The translations under genes and the position numbers were made by a program. The notes under the pieces were generated by a model that worked only from the letters and a program-made list of their open reading frames with translations, was not told the origin of the DNA and did no database searches. From Lachnospiraceae bacterium (GTDB lineage: Bacteria; Bacillota; Clostridia; Lachnospirales; Lachnospiraceae): a stretch of 47,324 nt of DNA. Shown one piece after another: positions 8,401-14,966 of the stretch. Every line of letters begins with the position of its first letter. Position 1 is the stretch's first letter. Location: the NCBI GenBank assembly GCA_022768465.1, contig JALELZ010000019.1, positions 1-47,324 on the forward strand, given 5' to 3'.

Positions 8401-9651
8401 GGCTGTACTGAGGTCAGACGTGCAACAGGTCAGCACCCCGGAGGAATAGTAGTACTTCCTCACGGTGAGGAAATGAGTACATTTACACCGATACAGTATC
8501 CGGCTAATGATACCAGTAATATGGTTACAACACATATGGATTACCATAGTATCGACCATAACCTGTTAAAGCTGGATATCCTCGGAAAGGATGACCCTTC
8601 AATGGTTCGTCAGCTGCAGGATCTCACAGGACTTGATCCTATGGATATTCCAATAGGAACACCTGAGATAATGTCACTTTTCATGAGCACGGAATCTCTC
8701 GGAATAACACCGGATGATATAGGAGGAACTCCTTGCGGAACTATGGGAGTGCCTGAGTTCGGAACAGACTTTGCCATGCAGATGCTTTTAGAGGCAAAGC
8801 CTCATTATGTGTCCGACCTTGTACGAATAGCCGGACTTGCACACGGAACAGACGTATGGCTCGGAAATGCGCAGAAGCTTATCAGCGAGGGAACCTGTAC
8901 CATCGACACAGCCATCTGTACCAGAGATGATATCATGATATATCTTATCAGTATGGGAGTTGATCCGGGCATGAGCTTTAAGATCATGGAGCTTGTGCGT
9001 AAGGGAAAATTCACTAAAAATCCGGATCATGAAATGTACTGCAATGTCATGAGAGAGCACGGAGTACCGGAGTGGTATATCTGGTCCTGCGACACTATAA
9101 AATACATGTTCCCTAAGGCACATGCTGCGGCATATGTAGTTATGTCATGGCGTATAGCTTATTATAAGGTGCATTATCCGCTTGCCTATTATGCCGCTTA
9201 TTATACTGTAAAGGGTAAAGGCTTTGACTACGAGAAGATGTGCGTAAGCCTGCCGAAGCTGAGGCAGAACCTTGCTGAGCTGAGAGAGCATATGAATAAT
9301 TCAAAGGACATAACGGCCAACGATAAGCTCTTATACAGAGATATGCGTATAGTTGAGGAAATGATGGCAAGAGGGTTTGAATTTGAGCCTATAGACATTT
9401 TCAAGGCAAAGGCAAGTGAATTCATACTTACAGAAAACGGAAAGATAATGCCGTCACTCGATTCTATAGCGGGACTCGGCACCAATGCTGCTTTATCCAT
9501 AGAGCAGGATGCCGTGAACGGGCCTTACCTAAGCGTTGAGGAATTTATTCAGCGCACAAAGGTCACTAAAACCAATGCAGAGCTTCTAAAGTCTCTCGGA
9601 CTTTTGGGCAGCATACCTGAATCAAATCAGCTGAGTCTTTTTGATCTGTAA
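5446..9651 (+). CDS. polC: DNA polymerase III alpha subunit, PolC type
   Basis: Leading replicative polymerase of Firmicutes with a built-in 3'-5' exonuclease; 1401 aa. In order: N-terminal domain (1-80), a Gln/Gly-rich linker (about 85-140), OB fold (about 145-250), split PHP domain, and DEDD exonuclease inserted at about 345-515 (D355 and E357 in FDIET, D442, D500). A zinc motif C850/C853/C879/C882 follows, then polymerase Asp residues D908 and D910 (PDIDLNF), and the C-terminal tau-binding tail. The exonuclease looks intact. The PHP half-sites do not: the expected HLH is DLH (D268), TDH is TDN (N302), and the GVE Glu is T328. The start overlaps ispG by 4 bp. Confidence 0.97.
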   Translation: MKESFSNVFVNLDMDLTDRELMKNAEVIKISVSADRSSLTVYLRNKEEIPRSTIHSAEKAIREKIFDNKSIQIEILMLAAEGGSSVGSQTHTDGGRAQGQGNAVSAQQQNGRFPKKPGQDGYKQAETAWTPKTDKKSQNPDVIFGYDFKGESLKISTLEDGMGAVIVTGRIFGPELIKTRNGKFIFKFNITDNTDSISCRLFCDENAKNDLEGKLKDGKYVSISGTVEPPNQYTPELTIGRIKSIKKAENTDDSRMDEHEGEKRVEFDLHTKMSDMDGIGDVKTYINLAVKWGWKALCITDNNSVQVFPTAAHSLPKGSDLKLIYGLTGSLINDDKNAVRKPKGQSLDGEFVVFDIETTGFSMKRDRIIEIGAVKVKNGVITDRFSEFIDPERPIPPHITELTTITDDQVRGAGNYEYWIPKFIEFIGGNDVPVVGHNAMFDVGFVKNYAGLLGIHFDPTVVDTLGLSHMLLKNLFRNKLDNIAKELNVVLSTHHRAVADAEATAGIFLAFVKMLKERDINDLDALYAADEMDAATIKKLHPNAFTLIAKNDFGRTNMYRLVSTAHIDYLHNNEPRMPKSLVDKVRDGLLIGSGSEDGEIYDEVFRDVGDDELIKDASFYDYFEVVPPSNLAYLINDNKVPIDSMQDIYNATKRIIDIADKLGKPVVAAGNVHFAEKGESIYRKIIKYFEASSKGRRFNEGKFGTELYLRTTDEMLEEFAFLGDELARKIVIENPSMLADMCERIDPVRPDKCPPVIENSDKELEDACYATAKSLYGDELPDIVKSRLDKELNSIISNGYSVMYIIAKRLVQDSMEHGYLVGSRGSVGSSLAATFGGISEVNPLPPHYRCPKCHYSDFDSDIVKEYSTRAGYDMPDRDCPVCGTRLVKDGFDIPFETFLGFKGDKEPDIDLNFAGVYQPNAHRYTEVLFGKGQTFKAGTVGTVQDKTAYGYVLRYNEDHKKAVLAKNPDAQIKRMRRAEIERLAQGCTEVRRATGQHPGGIVVLPHGEEMSTFTPIQYPANDTSNMVTTHMDYHSIDHNLLKLDILGKDDPSMVRQLQDLTGLDPMDIPIGTPEIMSLFMSTESLGITPDDIGGTPCGTMGVPEFGTDFAMQMLLEAKPHYVSDLVRIAGLAHGTDVWLGNAQKLISEGTCTIDTAICTRDDIMIYLISMGVDPGMSFKIMELVRKGKFTKNPDHEMYCNVMREHGVPEWYIWSCDTIKYMFPKAHAAAYVVMSWRIAYYKVHYPLAYYAAYYTVKGKGFDYEKMCVSLPKLRQNLAELREHMNNSKDITANDKLLYRDMRIVEEMMARGFEFEPIDIFKAKASEFILTENGKIMPSLDSIAGLGTNAALSIEQDAVNGPYLSVEEFIQRTKVTKTNAELLKSLGLLGSIPESNQLSLFDL

Positions 9652-9965
9652 ATAATACGATAGAGTTAATTGATTTCAGGTTGATTTTATAATATCAATT
9701 TCAAATGCTTTAACAGAATCAGGAACTTTGAACAAATTTTGCTGTTTTTATTACGAAATTTGAGTATATAATTTAAAAATTTCGTATGATAAAGTTTATT
9801 GAGATTAAGCGTGAAAAATCGTATCATAAAGTCAACAACCTTGATGTATGTGCCAAAGAACAATCTTTGCAAAAGCATGACGTTGGCTATAAGAAAAGAA
9901 AATCTTACACATTCCGTTTTACATAAAAGGCGGAGGTGCAGGCTTAAAAGAAAGGACAATTGCAA
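9652..9965 (+). other. Intergenic region with paired repeats upstream of the wall protein
   Basis: No gene seen in these 314 bp. Just after polC, AATTGAT (9668-9674) and ATCAATT (9694-9700) form a weak hairpin. TACGAAATTT (9752-9761) and AAATTTCGTA (9777-9786) form a perfect 10-bp inverted repeat with a 15-nt AT-rich spacer. TCGTATGATAAAGT (9782-9795) recurs with one mismatch at 9829-9842. The pattern suggests a regulatory region for the secreted protein that follows. AAAGGA at 9951-9956 is its ribosome binding site. I could not assign a -35/-10 pair with confidence. Confidence 0.5.
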
Positions 9966-11153
9966 ATGAAAAAGACACTTAGCAGAGCCGCATTTATGAC
10001 GGCACTGATGACCGCAGCTATATCATTTTCATCATTTGCCGCTACACAGATCACAAGTGTAAAGTTTACGGCTGATATTGATGAGAGTGAGACATGCTCA
10101 ACAGGAATCACTTCACCGGATTTCCAGTCTGACGATGAAGAGCAGTACAGCTTAAGCTATGAGGATACCTCAACAAGCTCAACAACTACAGCTACTGCAG
10201 CTAAGAATGCTAAGACCTATAAGCTTACCTTCAGTGCAAACGGAGACTATGAGTTCCCAAGCAATGCCAACAGCATTACAGTTCAGGGAACAGGCATCGA
10301 GTCTATCACATCTAAGAAGGTAACAGATGAGGGAGCCACTCTTGAGGTCAAGGTTAAGGCTTATCCTTATGTTAAGCTTGAGACACCTGATCTTAAGGAC
10401 AGCGATTTTACAAAGAATACAGTGAGCATCGATAAGAAGGGTGCCGGCACAGTAGAGTATGTAATCGTATATACAAACTATGACGGAGATACAAAAACTG
10501 CTCATGGTACTACAACAAGCTCAACAATAAAGATCTCATCCTACAATAAGGAATATAAAAATAAAGAAAAGAATCCTGATAAGGATGATATGAAGATTGA
10601 GGAAATTGCACTCAGAGCTACAAAGCTCAACAGCAGCTCTAACCCTAACATAGTTCCTAGTGACTGGTCTTCAGAGCCAAGTGATGCGGACTATGAATTC
10701 ACAAGCTATGAGACATGGGGTGACTGGACAGACGGAACTCCTAAGAATAGTTCATCAAGCAGCTCATCAAAGGGAAATGTTATCAACAATAGCACCTCAT
10801 CAAACGGCGGATGGACAGGCTCAGGCAACAACTGGTACTACAAGAACTCAGTAGGAGTTATCCAGAAGGGCTGGGTACAGGACGGAAACAACTGGTATTA
10901 CTGCGATCCTGCTAACTATGGCAGAATGAAGGCAGGCTGGATCAAGGACAGCGACGGAAACTGGTACTATCTCAATGAGCAGCATGACGGAACCTACGGA
11001 CGTATGCTCACAAGCTGGCAGAATATCAACGGAGTTACATATTACTTCAGACCTAACTCAGGTGGTCCTTTAGGATCAATGGTATGCAATGCTACAGTAA
11101 GCATCAACGGCGTACTTTATACCTTCAACGCAGACGGAGCAAGAGTAGGCTGA
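9966..11153 (+). CDS. Secreted protein with C-terminal choline-binding-type wall repeats
   Basis: Begins with a signal peptide: KKTLSR, a hydrophobic core and cleavage near SSFAAT. Residues about 25-245 form a Thr/Ser/Asp-rich region with beta-type strands that I do not recognise. A serine-rich linker follows (about 255-275). Residues about 281-395 hold four to five aromatic repeats of the choline/glucan-binding type (GNNWYYKN, KGWVQDGNNWYY, AGWIKDSDGNWYYL, TSWQNINGVTYYF). Family knowledge says such repeats anchor proteins non-covalently to wall polymers. ATG 9966 is preferred to TTG 9960 because of its 9-nt spacing from AAAGGA. Codon use is biased to ACA, TCA and AAG, consistent with high expression. 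It is monocistronic: own leader and strong terminator. No catalytic domain was recognised. Confidence 0.8.
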   Translation: MKKTLSRAAFMTALMTAAISFSSFAATQITSVKFTADIDESETCSTGITSPDFQSDDEEQYSLSYEDTSTSSTTTATAAKNAKTYKLTFSANGDYEFPSNANSITVQGTGIESITSKKVTDEGATLEVKVKAYPYVKLETPDLKDSDFTKNTVSIDKKGAGTVEYVIVYTNYDGDTKTAHGTTTSSTIKISSYNKEYKNKEKNPDKDDMKIEEIALRATKLNSSSNPNIVPSDWSSEPSDADYEFTSYETWGDWTDGTPKNSSSSSSSKGNVINNSTSSNGGWTGSGNNWYYKNSVGVIQKGWVQDGNNWYYCDPANYGRMKAGWIKDSDGNWYYLNEQHDGTYGRMLTSWQNINGVTYYFRPNSGGPLGSMVCNATVSINGVLYTFNADGARVG

Positions 11154-11185
11154 TAAACAATAAACCATAAAAGCTTTATTTCAAA

Positions 11186-11222
11186 AAAATGCGGTACATC
11201 GTAAATCGGTGTACCGCATTTT
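11186..11222. terminator. Strong bidirectional terminator
   Basis: A perfect 13-bp hairpin, AAAATGCGGTACA (11186-11198) and TGTACCGCATTTT (11210-11222), with an 11-nt loop. It has an A-tract on the left and a T-tract on the right. It sits between the convergent ends of the wall protein and mgtE and can terminate both. Confidence 0.88.
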
Positions 11223-11243
11223 CACACATATGGTTATAGGCGG

Positions 11244-11267
11244 ATATAGGGATATAGGACAAAAGTG
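11244..11267 (+). repeat. Dispersed TATAGG element, copy 1
   Basis: Tandem ATATAGGG-ATATAGGA units followed by CAAAAGTG. Near-identical segments occur at 35361-35385 and 35769-35792 in the same orientation. This copy lies 22 bp after the bidirectional terminator and just past the mgtE stop codon. Function unknown. Confidence 0.6.
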
Positions 11268-11283
11268 CCGGCATATAGTCTTC

Positions 11284-12678
11284 TCAGGCAAGATGCATGA
11301 CATCCAGCAGCAAAAACCATGCAAGGCCGTAGTAGGTAATAACAGCTACAAGGTCATTGACAGTTGTGATGAGCGGACCTGAGGCAACGGCCGGATCAAT
11401 ATGGATCTTATGAAATATTAAAGGTATCAGTGTTCCTACTGTGCTTGATATAGCCATAGCTGTCATAAGAGCAATGGCCACGCAGCCGGAAATCATGAAA
11501 GCATGGAGCATAGGTGTCTGCTTCATGGTGGCTACATAAAGTCCGATGAATATAAATGCAAGCATACCCAAGAGAAGTCCGTTGAGGAATCCGACTCTGG
11601 TTTCCTTCACAACCAGATGCAGTTTTTCCCTGCCGTTTAGTTCTTCATCAGTGAGGACACGGATGGTTACAGCCAGTGACTGAGTGCCGACATTACCGGC
11701 CATGTCAAGTATAAGAGACTGAAAGCACATGACTATAGGAAGTGCGGCAACTATTATCTCGAACATTCCTACTACAGAGGATACAACCATGCCGAGGAAC
11801 AAAAGAATAATAAGCCACGGCATACGTTTTTTGATGCTCTCAAAGGTTTTTTCGTTAAGATCCTCCTCAGCAGTAAGACCTCCGAGCTTTGCGTAGTCAT
11901 CGCCCATCTCATCATCTACAGCCTCGATGATATCCTGAGCTGTGATAACGCCTATCAGCTTTCTGTCTTCATTAAGTACAGGAAGGGAATCCTCAGCATA
12001 GTCCTTGATACGTTCGATGCAGTCGCTTATCTTTTCGTGATCTGTAAGGAACGGATATGAACGTGAGATTATGTCAAGAAGAGTATTATTTTCTCTGGCA
12101 ATGATAAGATCCTTGAGGGAAATTGCTCCGTAAAAGCAGCCGTCGGCATCCTTTGTATAGATGGTTGAAATATTGTCATTTTCGCCGGCTTCGTTAATTA
12201 CCTCTCTGGTTGCGGCTCTGATACTGAGCGTGTTGGGTATCTCAATAAAATTGGTGGTAATCATACTTCCGATCTCGTCATCGTCGTAGGACATGATGAG
12301 TCGAATGTCTCGGCTGGATTCTGAATCGAGCAGTGAGATGAGCTTCTGCGCTGCCTCCGGTTCCATACTGTCAATGATATCGGCAGCATCATCCGAATCC
12401 ATGAAGGATATAACGCGTGCAGCCTTTTCCGGAGTAAGCTCATTAAAATATTTAGCGGCATCGTCACTGTAGCTTATGATTTCAGCTATGTGCTCGGCTC
12501 CTATAATAGGATACAGATGCTTTCTTTCCTCAGGCTTAAGGAGCTCAAAGGCTTCGGCGATATCATTTTCATGATAATCGGAAAGCTTATCAATAAGCTC
12601 TGCCTTTTTCAAATGGCTGTGGAATACAGCAAGTAATTCTTTTACATAATCAGGTTTTTTTATAAGCTTGTTTGTCAT
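11284..12678 (-). CDS. mgtE: MgtE-family magnesium transporter
   Basis: Mg2+ channel/transporter whose cytosolic domains sense Mg2+. The N-terminal MgtE_N helical domain (about residues 20-125) includes DSDDAADIIDSMEPE. Tandem CBS domains follow (about 130-255). The C-terminal pore domain of five membrane segments (about 285-464) holds the family stretch FQSLILDMAGNVGTQSLAV with its conserved Asn and Gly. ATG 12678 is preceded by AAGGAGG (12690-12684, minus strand); an upstream GTG at 12696 overlaps no binding site and is unlikely. Length is 464 aa, normal. This is the only protein gene on the minus strand, divergent from mntR-ribU. Confidence 0.93.
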   Translation of the reverse strand: MTNKLIKKPDYVKELLAVFHSHLKKAELIDKLSDYHENDIAEAFELLKPEERKHLYPIIGAEHIAEIISYSDDAAKYFNELTPEKAARVISFMDSDDAADIIDSMEPEAAQKLISLLDSESSRDIRLIMSYDDDEIGSMITTNFIEIPNTLSIRAATREVINEAGENDNISTIYTKDADGCFYGAISLKDLIIARENNTLLDIISRSYPFLTDHEKISDCIERIKDYAEDSLPVLNEDRKLIGVITAQDIIEAVDDEMGDDYAKLGGLTAEEDLNEKTFESIKKRMPWLIILLFLGMVVSSVVGMFEIIVAALPIVMCFQSLILDMAGNVGTQSLAVTIRVLTDEELNGREKLHLVVKETRVGFLNGLLLGMLAFIFIGLYVATMKQTPMLHAFMISGCVAIALMTAMAISSTVGTLIPLIFHKIHIDPAVASGPLITTVNDLVAVITYYGLAWFLLLDVMHLA

Positions 12679-12690
12679 TAAAACCTCCTT

Positions 12691-12929
12691 ATTCACATAA
12701 ACTTAAGCCATATCCGTTATGAAAATGAACATAACAAATAAAGCTTGTACATTAAGCCTTTGCATGCAAAAAAAGCATGCTAAAAAGCGCGTAAAAGCCT
12801 ATATGCAGACAAAAATCTGTATATAAAGCCCTTTAAATATGTTTGTTGTGAAGTAAAGGAAATTATAAACAGCAGAAATGACGAAACATTTTCAGAACAT
12901 TTTATATTAAGAAAAATCGATCAGATAAA
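12691..12929 (-). other. mgtE upstream leader region
   Basis: No gene seen. Two short hairpins stand out: GCATGC-a7-GCATGC at about 12764-12782, and CAGA/TCTG flanked by ATAT at about 12810-12830. Neither has a clean T-tract in the mgtE direction. A consensus magnesium (M-box/ykoK) riboswitch was looked for and not recognised. The region upstream of it (12949-13267) carries the stronger structure. Confidence 0.4.
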
Positions 12930-12948
12930 TCAATCAGAAATCTTAAAT

Positions 12949-13071
12949 GAGGAGGTGCAAAATGAAAGCATTATCCTCTTATAAAAGGATCTGACGGAAG
13001 CTGGATCATGTCTGCCGTGTATAATACTTCGCCCTATACTGTCGCAACTGTCCATACAGCTTTCACCTCCT
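12949..13071. other. Structured element closed by mirrored ribosome-binding-site arms
   Basis: GGAGGTG (12951-12957) plus GAAAGC (12964-12969) are complementary to GCTTTC plus ACCTCC (13059-13070). This closes a domain of about 120 nt. Inside are further hairpins: ATCCT...AGGAT (12973-12990), ACGG...CCGT (about 12994-13019) and CTGT-CCAT-ACAG (13049-13060). On the plus strand GAGGAGG precedes a 10-codon ORF (12962-12994, MKALSSYKRI). On the minus strand AGGAGG precedes a 41-codon ORF (13055-12930). Strand of action is unclear. It could be a leader RNA of mgtE (minus) or an independent small RNA. Not matched to a known riboswitch class by eye. Confidence 0.45.
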
Positions 13072-13164
13072 GTAAATATTGAAATGAGAATGGGAACATA
13101 TCCCATAGCTCATTAAAGTCTAAATCACATAAATATCAAAGTCAAGTAAAATGTATATTAAGGC

Positions 13165-13267
13165 GCATAAGCCTCGATATGGTGCTTAAGAGTATGTACC
13201 GCACAGGTCTTTATATGAATCAGATGTACAGAGAGACCTCTGAGGGGGGGCTTGCGGCAACTTATGC
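13165..13267. other. Nested three-stem RNA-like structure, possible ncRNA or leader
   Basis: Three perfectly nested helices are visible: GCATAAG (13165-13171) with CTTATGC (13261-13267); CCGCA (13199-13203) with TGCGG (13253-13257); AGGTCT (13205-13210) with AGACCT (13234-13239). A local hairpin AGGC-GCATAA-GCCT (13161-13174) competes with the outer helix, as in a switch. A G7 run follows the inner helix. Just upstream, ATGGG...CCCAT within AATGAG...CTCATT forms another hairpin at about 13084-13115. The element ends 28 bp before the mntR promoter. I do not recognise the family. Confidence 0.45.
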
Positions 13268-13294
13268 AAGAAGGGCGGCTTTTTAGACGGTTTG

Positions 13295-13323
13295 TTGACA
13301 GTTTTGTTTTTGGTTGATAATAT
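13295..13323 (+). promoter_or_regulatory. Sigma-A promoter of mntR-ribU
   Basis: TTGACA at 13295-13300, a 17-bp spacer, and TAATAT at 13318-13323, in an AT-rich setting. It is 115 bp before the mntR start, so the transcript has a leader of about 105 nt. Confidence 0.75.
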
Positions 13324-13334
13324 TATAATATAAT

Positions 13335-13383
13335 AAAGAAAATATATGTGTGCTGCCAGAAACAGTGCATATATTTCTTTTTA
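13335..13383 (+). terminator. Terminator-like hairpin inside the mntR-ribU leader
   Basis: AAAGAAA-TATATG (13335-13348, one bulged A) pairs with CATATATTTCTTT (13368-13380), with an extra inner CTG/CAG pair. It is followed by TTTTTATTC. It lies after the promoter and before the mntR start, so it can act as a transcription attenuator. The leader is too short to hold a full FMN riboswitch. Confidence 0.6.
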
Positions 13384-13437
13384 TTCGTTTAATATAATAT
13401 GTTACGGCATTATTTATATGATGTAGGGGGGAGTATT

Positions 13438-13818
13438 ATGCAGGAAGAACACAGCGAGTCAAGAGAGGATTATCTTGAGTCTATAATAATGCTTAAGAGA
13501 GAAAAGGGTGCTGTCAGAAGCATTGACATTGCAGAGCATTTTAATTACTCAAGACCAAGCATAAGCCGTGCTATGAGTATTCTTCGAAGCGACGGCATGA
13601 TAACTATGGACAAAAACGGTTATATTGAGCTTACCAATGAGGGACAAAAGGTCGCAAATGCAGTATATGAGCGACACAATATCCTTATTTCATTCCTGAG
13701 CCTTTTGGGGATCAGTGATAAGACTGCAGAAGCCGATGCCTGCCGTATTGAGCATGTGCTCAGCCAGGAAAGCATTAACCGCATTGAGGAATTTGTAAAT
13801 AAGAATAAGGAGAAATAA
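13438..13818 (+). CDS. DtxR/MntR-family metal-dependent transcriptional regulator
   Basis: A 126-aa DNA-binding protein of the short (MntR/IdeR-like, no SH3) type. Residues about 5-70 form the winged helix: SREDYLESI, then RSIDIAEHFNYSRPSISRAM as the helix-turn-helix, then GYIELTNEGQKVA. The rest is the dimerisation and metal-binding region (ERHNILISFLSLLGI, ADACRIEHVLSQESINRIEEF) with His and Glu residues usable as metal ligands. ATG 13438 has AGGGGGGAG just upstream; an in-frame ATG at 13399 lacks one. The stop overlaps the ribU start (TAATG). Family members usually control Mn or Fe uptake; pairing with a vitamin transporter makes the ligand here uncertain. It may also act on the divergent mgtE region. 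Confidence 0.85.
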   Translation: MQEEHSESREDYLESIIMLKREKGAVRSIDIAEHFNYSRPSISRAMSILRSDGMITMDKNGYIELTNEGQKVANAVYERHNILISFLSLLGISDKTAEADACRIEHVLSQESINRIEEFVNKNKEK

Positions 13819-14507
13819 TGCAGGCAGAAAATACTATTAATGCCAATTGTTCAGAGGATGAAGCAGCCTCAAATAAGTCAAATGATACAAAAGCAGCAGT
13901 GCATGAAACCGGAAGACACAGCATGCACAATGCAGTTGTTGCGGGAATGCTTTCGGCAGTAGCTTTTATACTGATGTTTATTGAGGTACCGGTACCTATG
14001 CTGATACCTTCGTTTATAAAGCTTGACATTTCAGATCTTCCGGCACTCTTGGGATCCTTTGCCTTAGGCCCGATATACGGAGTCGTTATAAGCTTTCTTA
14101 AGAACCTGCTTATAATCCTTATTAAGGGAACAGGCAGTGCATATGTGGGCGAGCTCAGTAATTTTATTTTGGGAGCAGCATTTACATTTACAGCCGGCGT
14201 TATATATCATAAGCAGAAGAACTATAAAAGAGCAGTCAAGGGAGCTGTTATCGGTGCACTTATTATGGCACTTATCAGCGTAGTGACAAACTATTATGTT
14301 GTATATCCTGCCTATGAGAAGTTTTTCGGACTTCCTATGAATGTTATAGTAGGCATGTATCAGGCTATATTTCCGGCGGCAGACAGCCTTATAAAATGTC
14401 TCATTATTTTCAATGTGCCGTTTACATTTATAAAGGGAATGATCGATGTAGGGATCTGTTTCCTTATATATAAGCCGCTTTCACCGATACTTCACGGGAG
14501 AAAGTAA
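13818..14507 (+). CDS. ribU: ECF transporter substrate-binding subunit, probable riboflavin transporter RibU
   Basis: Membrane S component that captures the vitamin and works with an EcfA/EcfA'/EcfT module encoded elsewhere. About six membrane segments start near residue 37. The RibU hallmark region is EVPVPMLIPSFIKLDISDLPALLG, which includes the KLDxSDLPA pattern; GPIYGVVISFLKN follows. The first 35 residues are a polar Asn/Ser/Glu-rich extension that is longer than usual. Length 229 aa. Translation is coupled to the MntR-type gene by a 1-bp overlap. No FMN riboswitch is seen upstream. A strong terminator closes the unit. Confidence 0.82.
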   Translation: MQAENTINANCSEDEAASNKSNDTKAAVHETGRHSMHNAVVAGMLSAVAFILMFIEVPVPMLIPSFIKLDISDLPALLGSFALGPIYGVVISFLKNLLIILIKGTGSAYVGELSNFILGAAFTFTAGVIYHKQKNYKRAVKGAVIGALIMALISVVTNYYVVYPAYEKFFGLPMNVIVGMYQAIFPAADSLIKCLIIFNVPFTFIKGMIDVGICFLIYKPLSPILHGRK

Positions 14508-14551
14508 TATTAAAATTAATAAATCAAGGTCTCAAATCGGGACGAAATCAG

Positions 14552-14587
14552 GAGCCTTCTGCAGAAAAACTGCGGCAGGCTCTTTTT
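14552..14587 (+). terminator. Terminator of mntR-ribU
   Basis: GAGCC (14552-14556) with GGCTC (14578-14582), inner CTGCAG/CTGCGG pairing, an A-rich loop, then TTTTT. A classic intrinsic terminator 45 bp after ribU. Confidence 0.9.
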
Positions 14588-14696
14588 GTGGTAGATTTAC
14601 AATCTAAGTGCAAGAACTAAAAGAATTAATAATAGCAGCTTAAATGAAGAGCACAGGCTTTTAATGAAAAACAGAGAATTCTTTTCTAAAAGACTG

Positions 14697-14725
14697 TTGA
14701 CAAAACAGTAACGGGGGAGTATTAT
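14697..14725 (+). promoter_or_regulatory. Sigma-A promoter of cysK
   Basis: TTGACA at 14697-14702, a 17-bp spacer, TATTAT at 14720-14725. Transcription would start near 14732, giving a leader of about 235 nt before the cysK ATG. The -10 box abuts the dyad at 14728-14748. Confidence 0.8.
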
Positions 14726-14727
14726 CA

Positions 14728-14748
14728 TACCAATATGGTTGGTTGGTA
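14728..14748. promoter_or_regulatory. Dyad operator at the cysK promoter, probable Rrf2 site
   Basis: TACCAA (14728-14733) and TTGGTA (14743-14748) are exact inverted arms around a 9-bp spacer that contains further GGTTGG. It begins 3 bp after the -10 box, where a bound repressor would block initiation. A related TACC...GGTA dyad with CTACCAAC lies in the promoter of the adjacent Rrf2 regulator (15969-15985), which suggests that regulator binds both. Binding is inferred, not shown. Confidence 0.55.
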
Positions 14749-14766
14749 GTGCAAAAGGAGGAAGAA

Positions 14767-14802
14767 ATGCACAACTTTTTTAAACGATGTTGTCACAACT
14801 GA
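14767..14802 (+). CDS. Leader peptide with tandem cysteine codons (MHNFFKRCCHN)
   Basis: An 11-codon ORF preceded by AAAAGGAGG at a good distance, ending in TGA at 14800-14802. Codons 8 and 9 are TGT TGT, immediately before the stop. It lies in the 5' leader of cysK, 164 bp before the cysteine synthase start. TTGTC/GACAA (14790-14805) forms a hairpin over the end of the ORF. The layout is that of an amino-acid-sensing leader: ribosomes short of Cys-tRNA would pause on the Cys pair and alter folding of the RNA that follows. Cys-rich leader peptides of this kind are known before cysteine genes in actinobacteria; I know of none described for this gene in this group. The function is inferred from position and codons only. 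Confidence 0.6.
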   Translation: MHNFFKRCCHN

Positions 14803-14832
14803 CAATGATGATCGATAAAGACAGAAGTAGTT

Positions 14833-14894
14833 TTACAACTTGTAAGTATTAACATAGAATAGATACATAGGACTGCAAAAGGCAGTCAATGTTA
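14833..14894 (+). other. Secondary structures in the cysK leader
   Basis: TTACAACTTGTAA (14833-14845) is a perfect palindrome. TAACAT (14849-14854) with ATGTTA (14889-14894) encloses GACTGC (14871-14876) with GCAGTC (14882-14887), a stable two-part hairpin. No T-tract follows, so if it acts in attenuation it would not be a standard terminator; it could control translation or RNA stability. The rest of 14588-14966 holds no other gene that I can support. Confidence 0.45.
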
Positions 14895-14966
14895 TAAAAA
14901 GAACAAAGAGAGCAATAATAGTAAACTCAACAAAAAACTTAGATATAACAAAGGGAGATTTCAGTC

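Noticed and set aside
7930-8559. 209-codon open frame antisense to polC
   Set aside because: Overlaps the conserved polymerase core; no start signal or family features.
9687-9965. 92-codon minus-strand frame upstream of the wall protein
   Set aside because: AT-rich low-complexity translation (Leu/Phe/Lys), no binding site, covers the repeats and leader of the plus-strand gene.
12930-13055. 41-codon minus-strand ORF with AGGAGG before its ATG
   Set aside because: Spacing of 10 bp is long, the binding site is explained by the mirrored arms of the structured element, and the peptide has no recognisable features. Kept only as a note.
12679-13437. Canonical M-box (ykoK) magnesium riboswitch for mgtE
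   Set aside because: The expected core (GCTGC-CC, GACGCC and the AGGTGAGGCTCCT-type opening) could not be found on either strand; only short chance matches such as GCTGGAT and CCATACAG.
13324-13437. FMN riboswitch before mntR-ribU
   Set aside because: The leader is too short and lacks the GGGGCAGGGTGAAATTCCC-type core.
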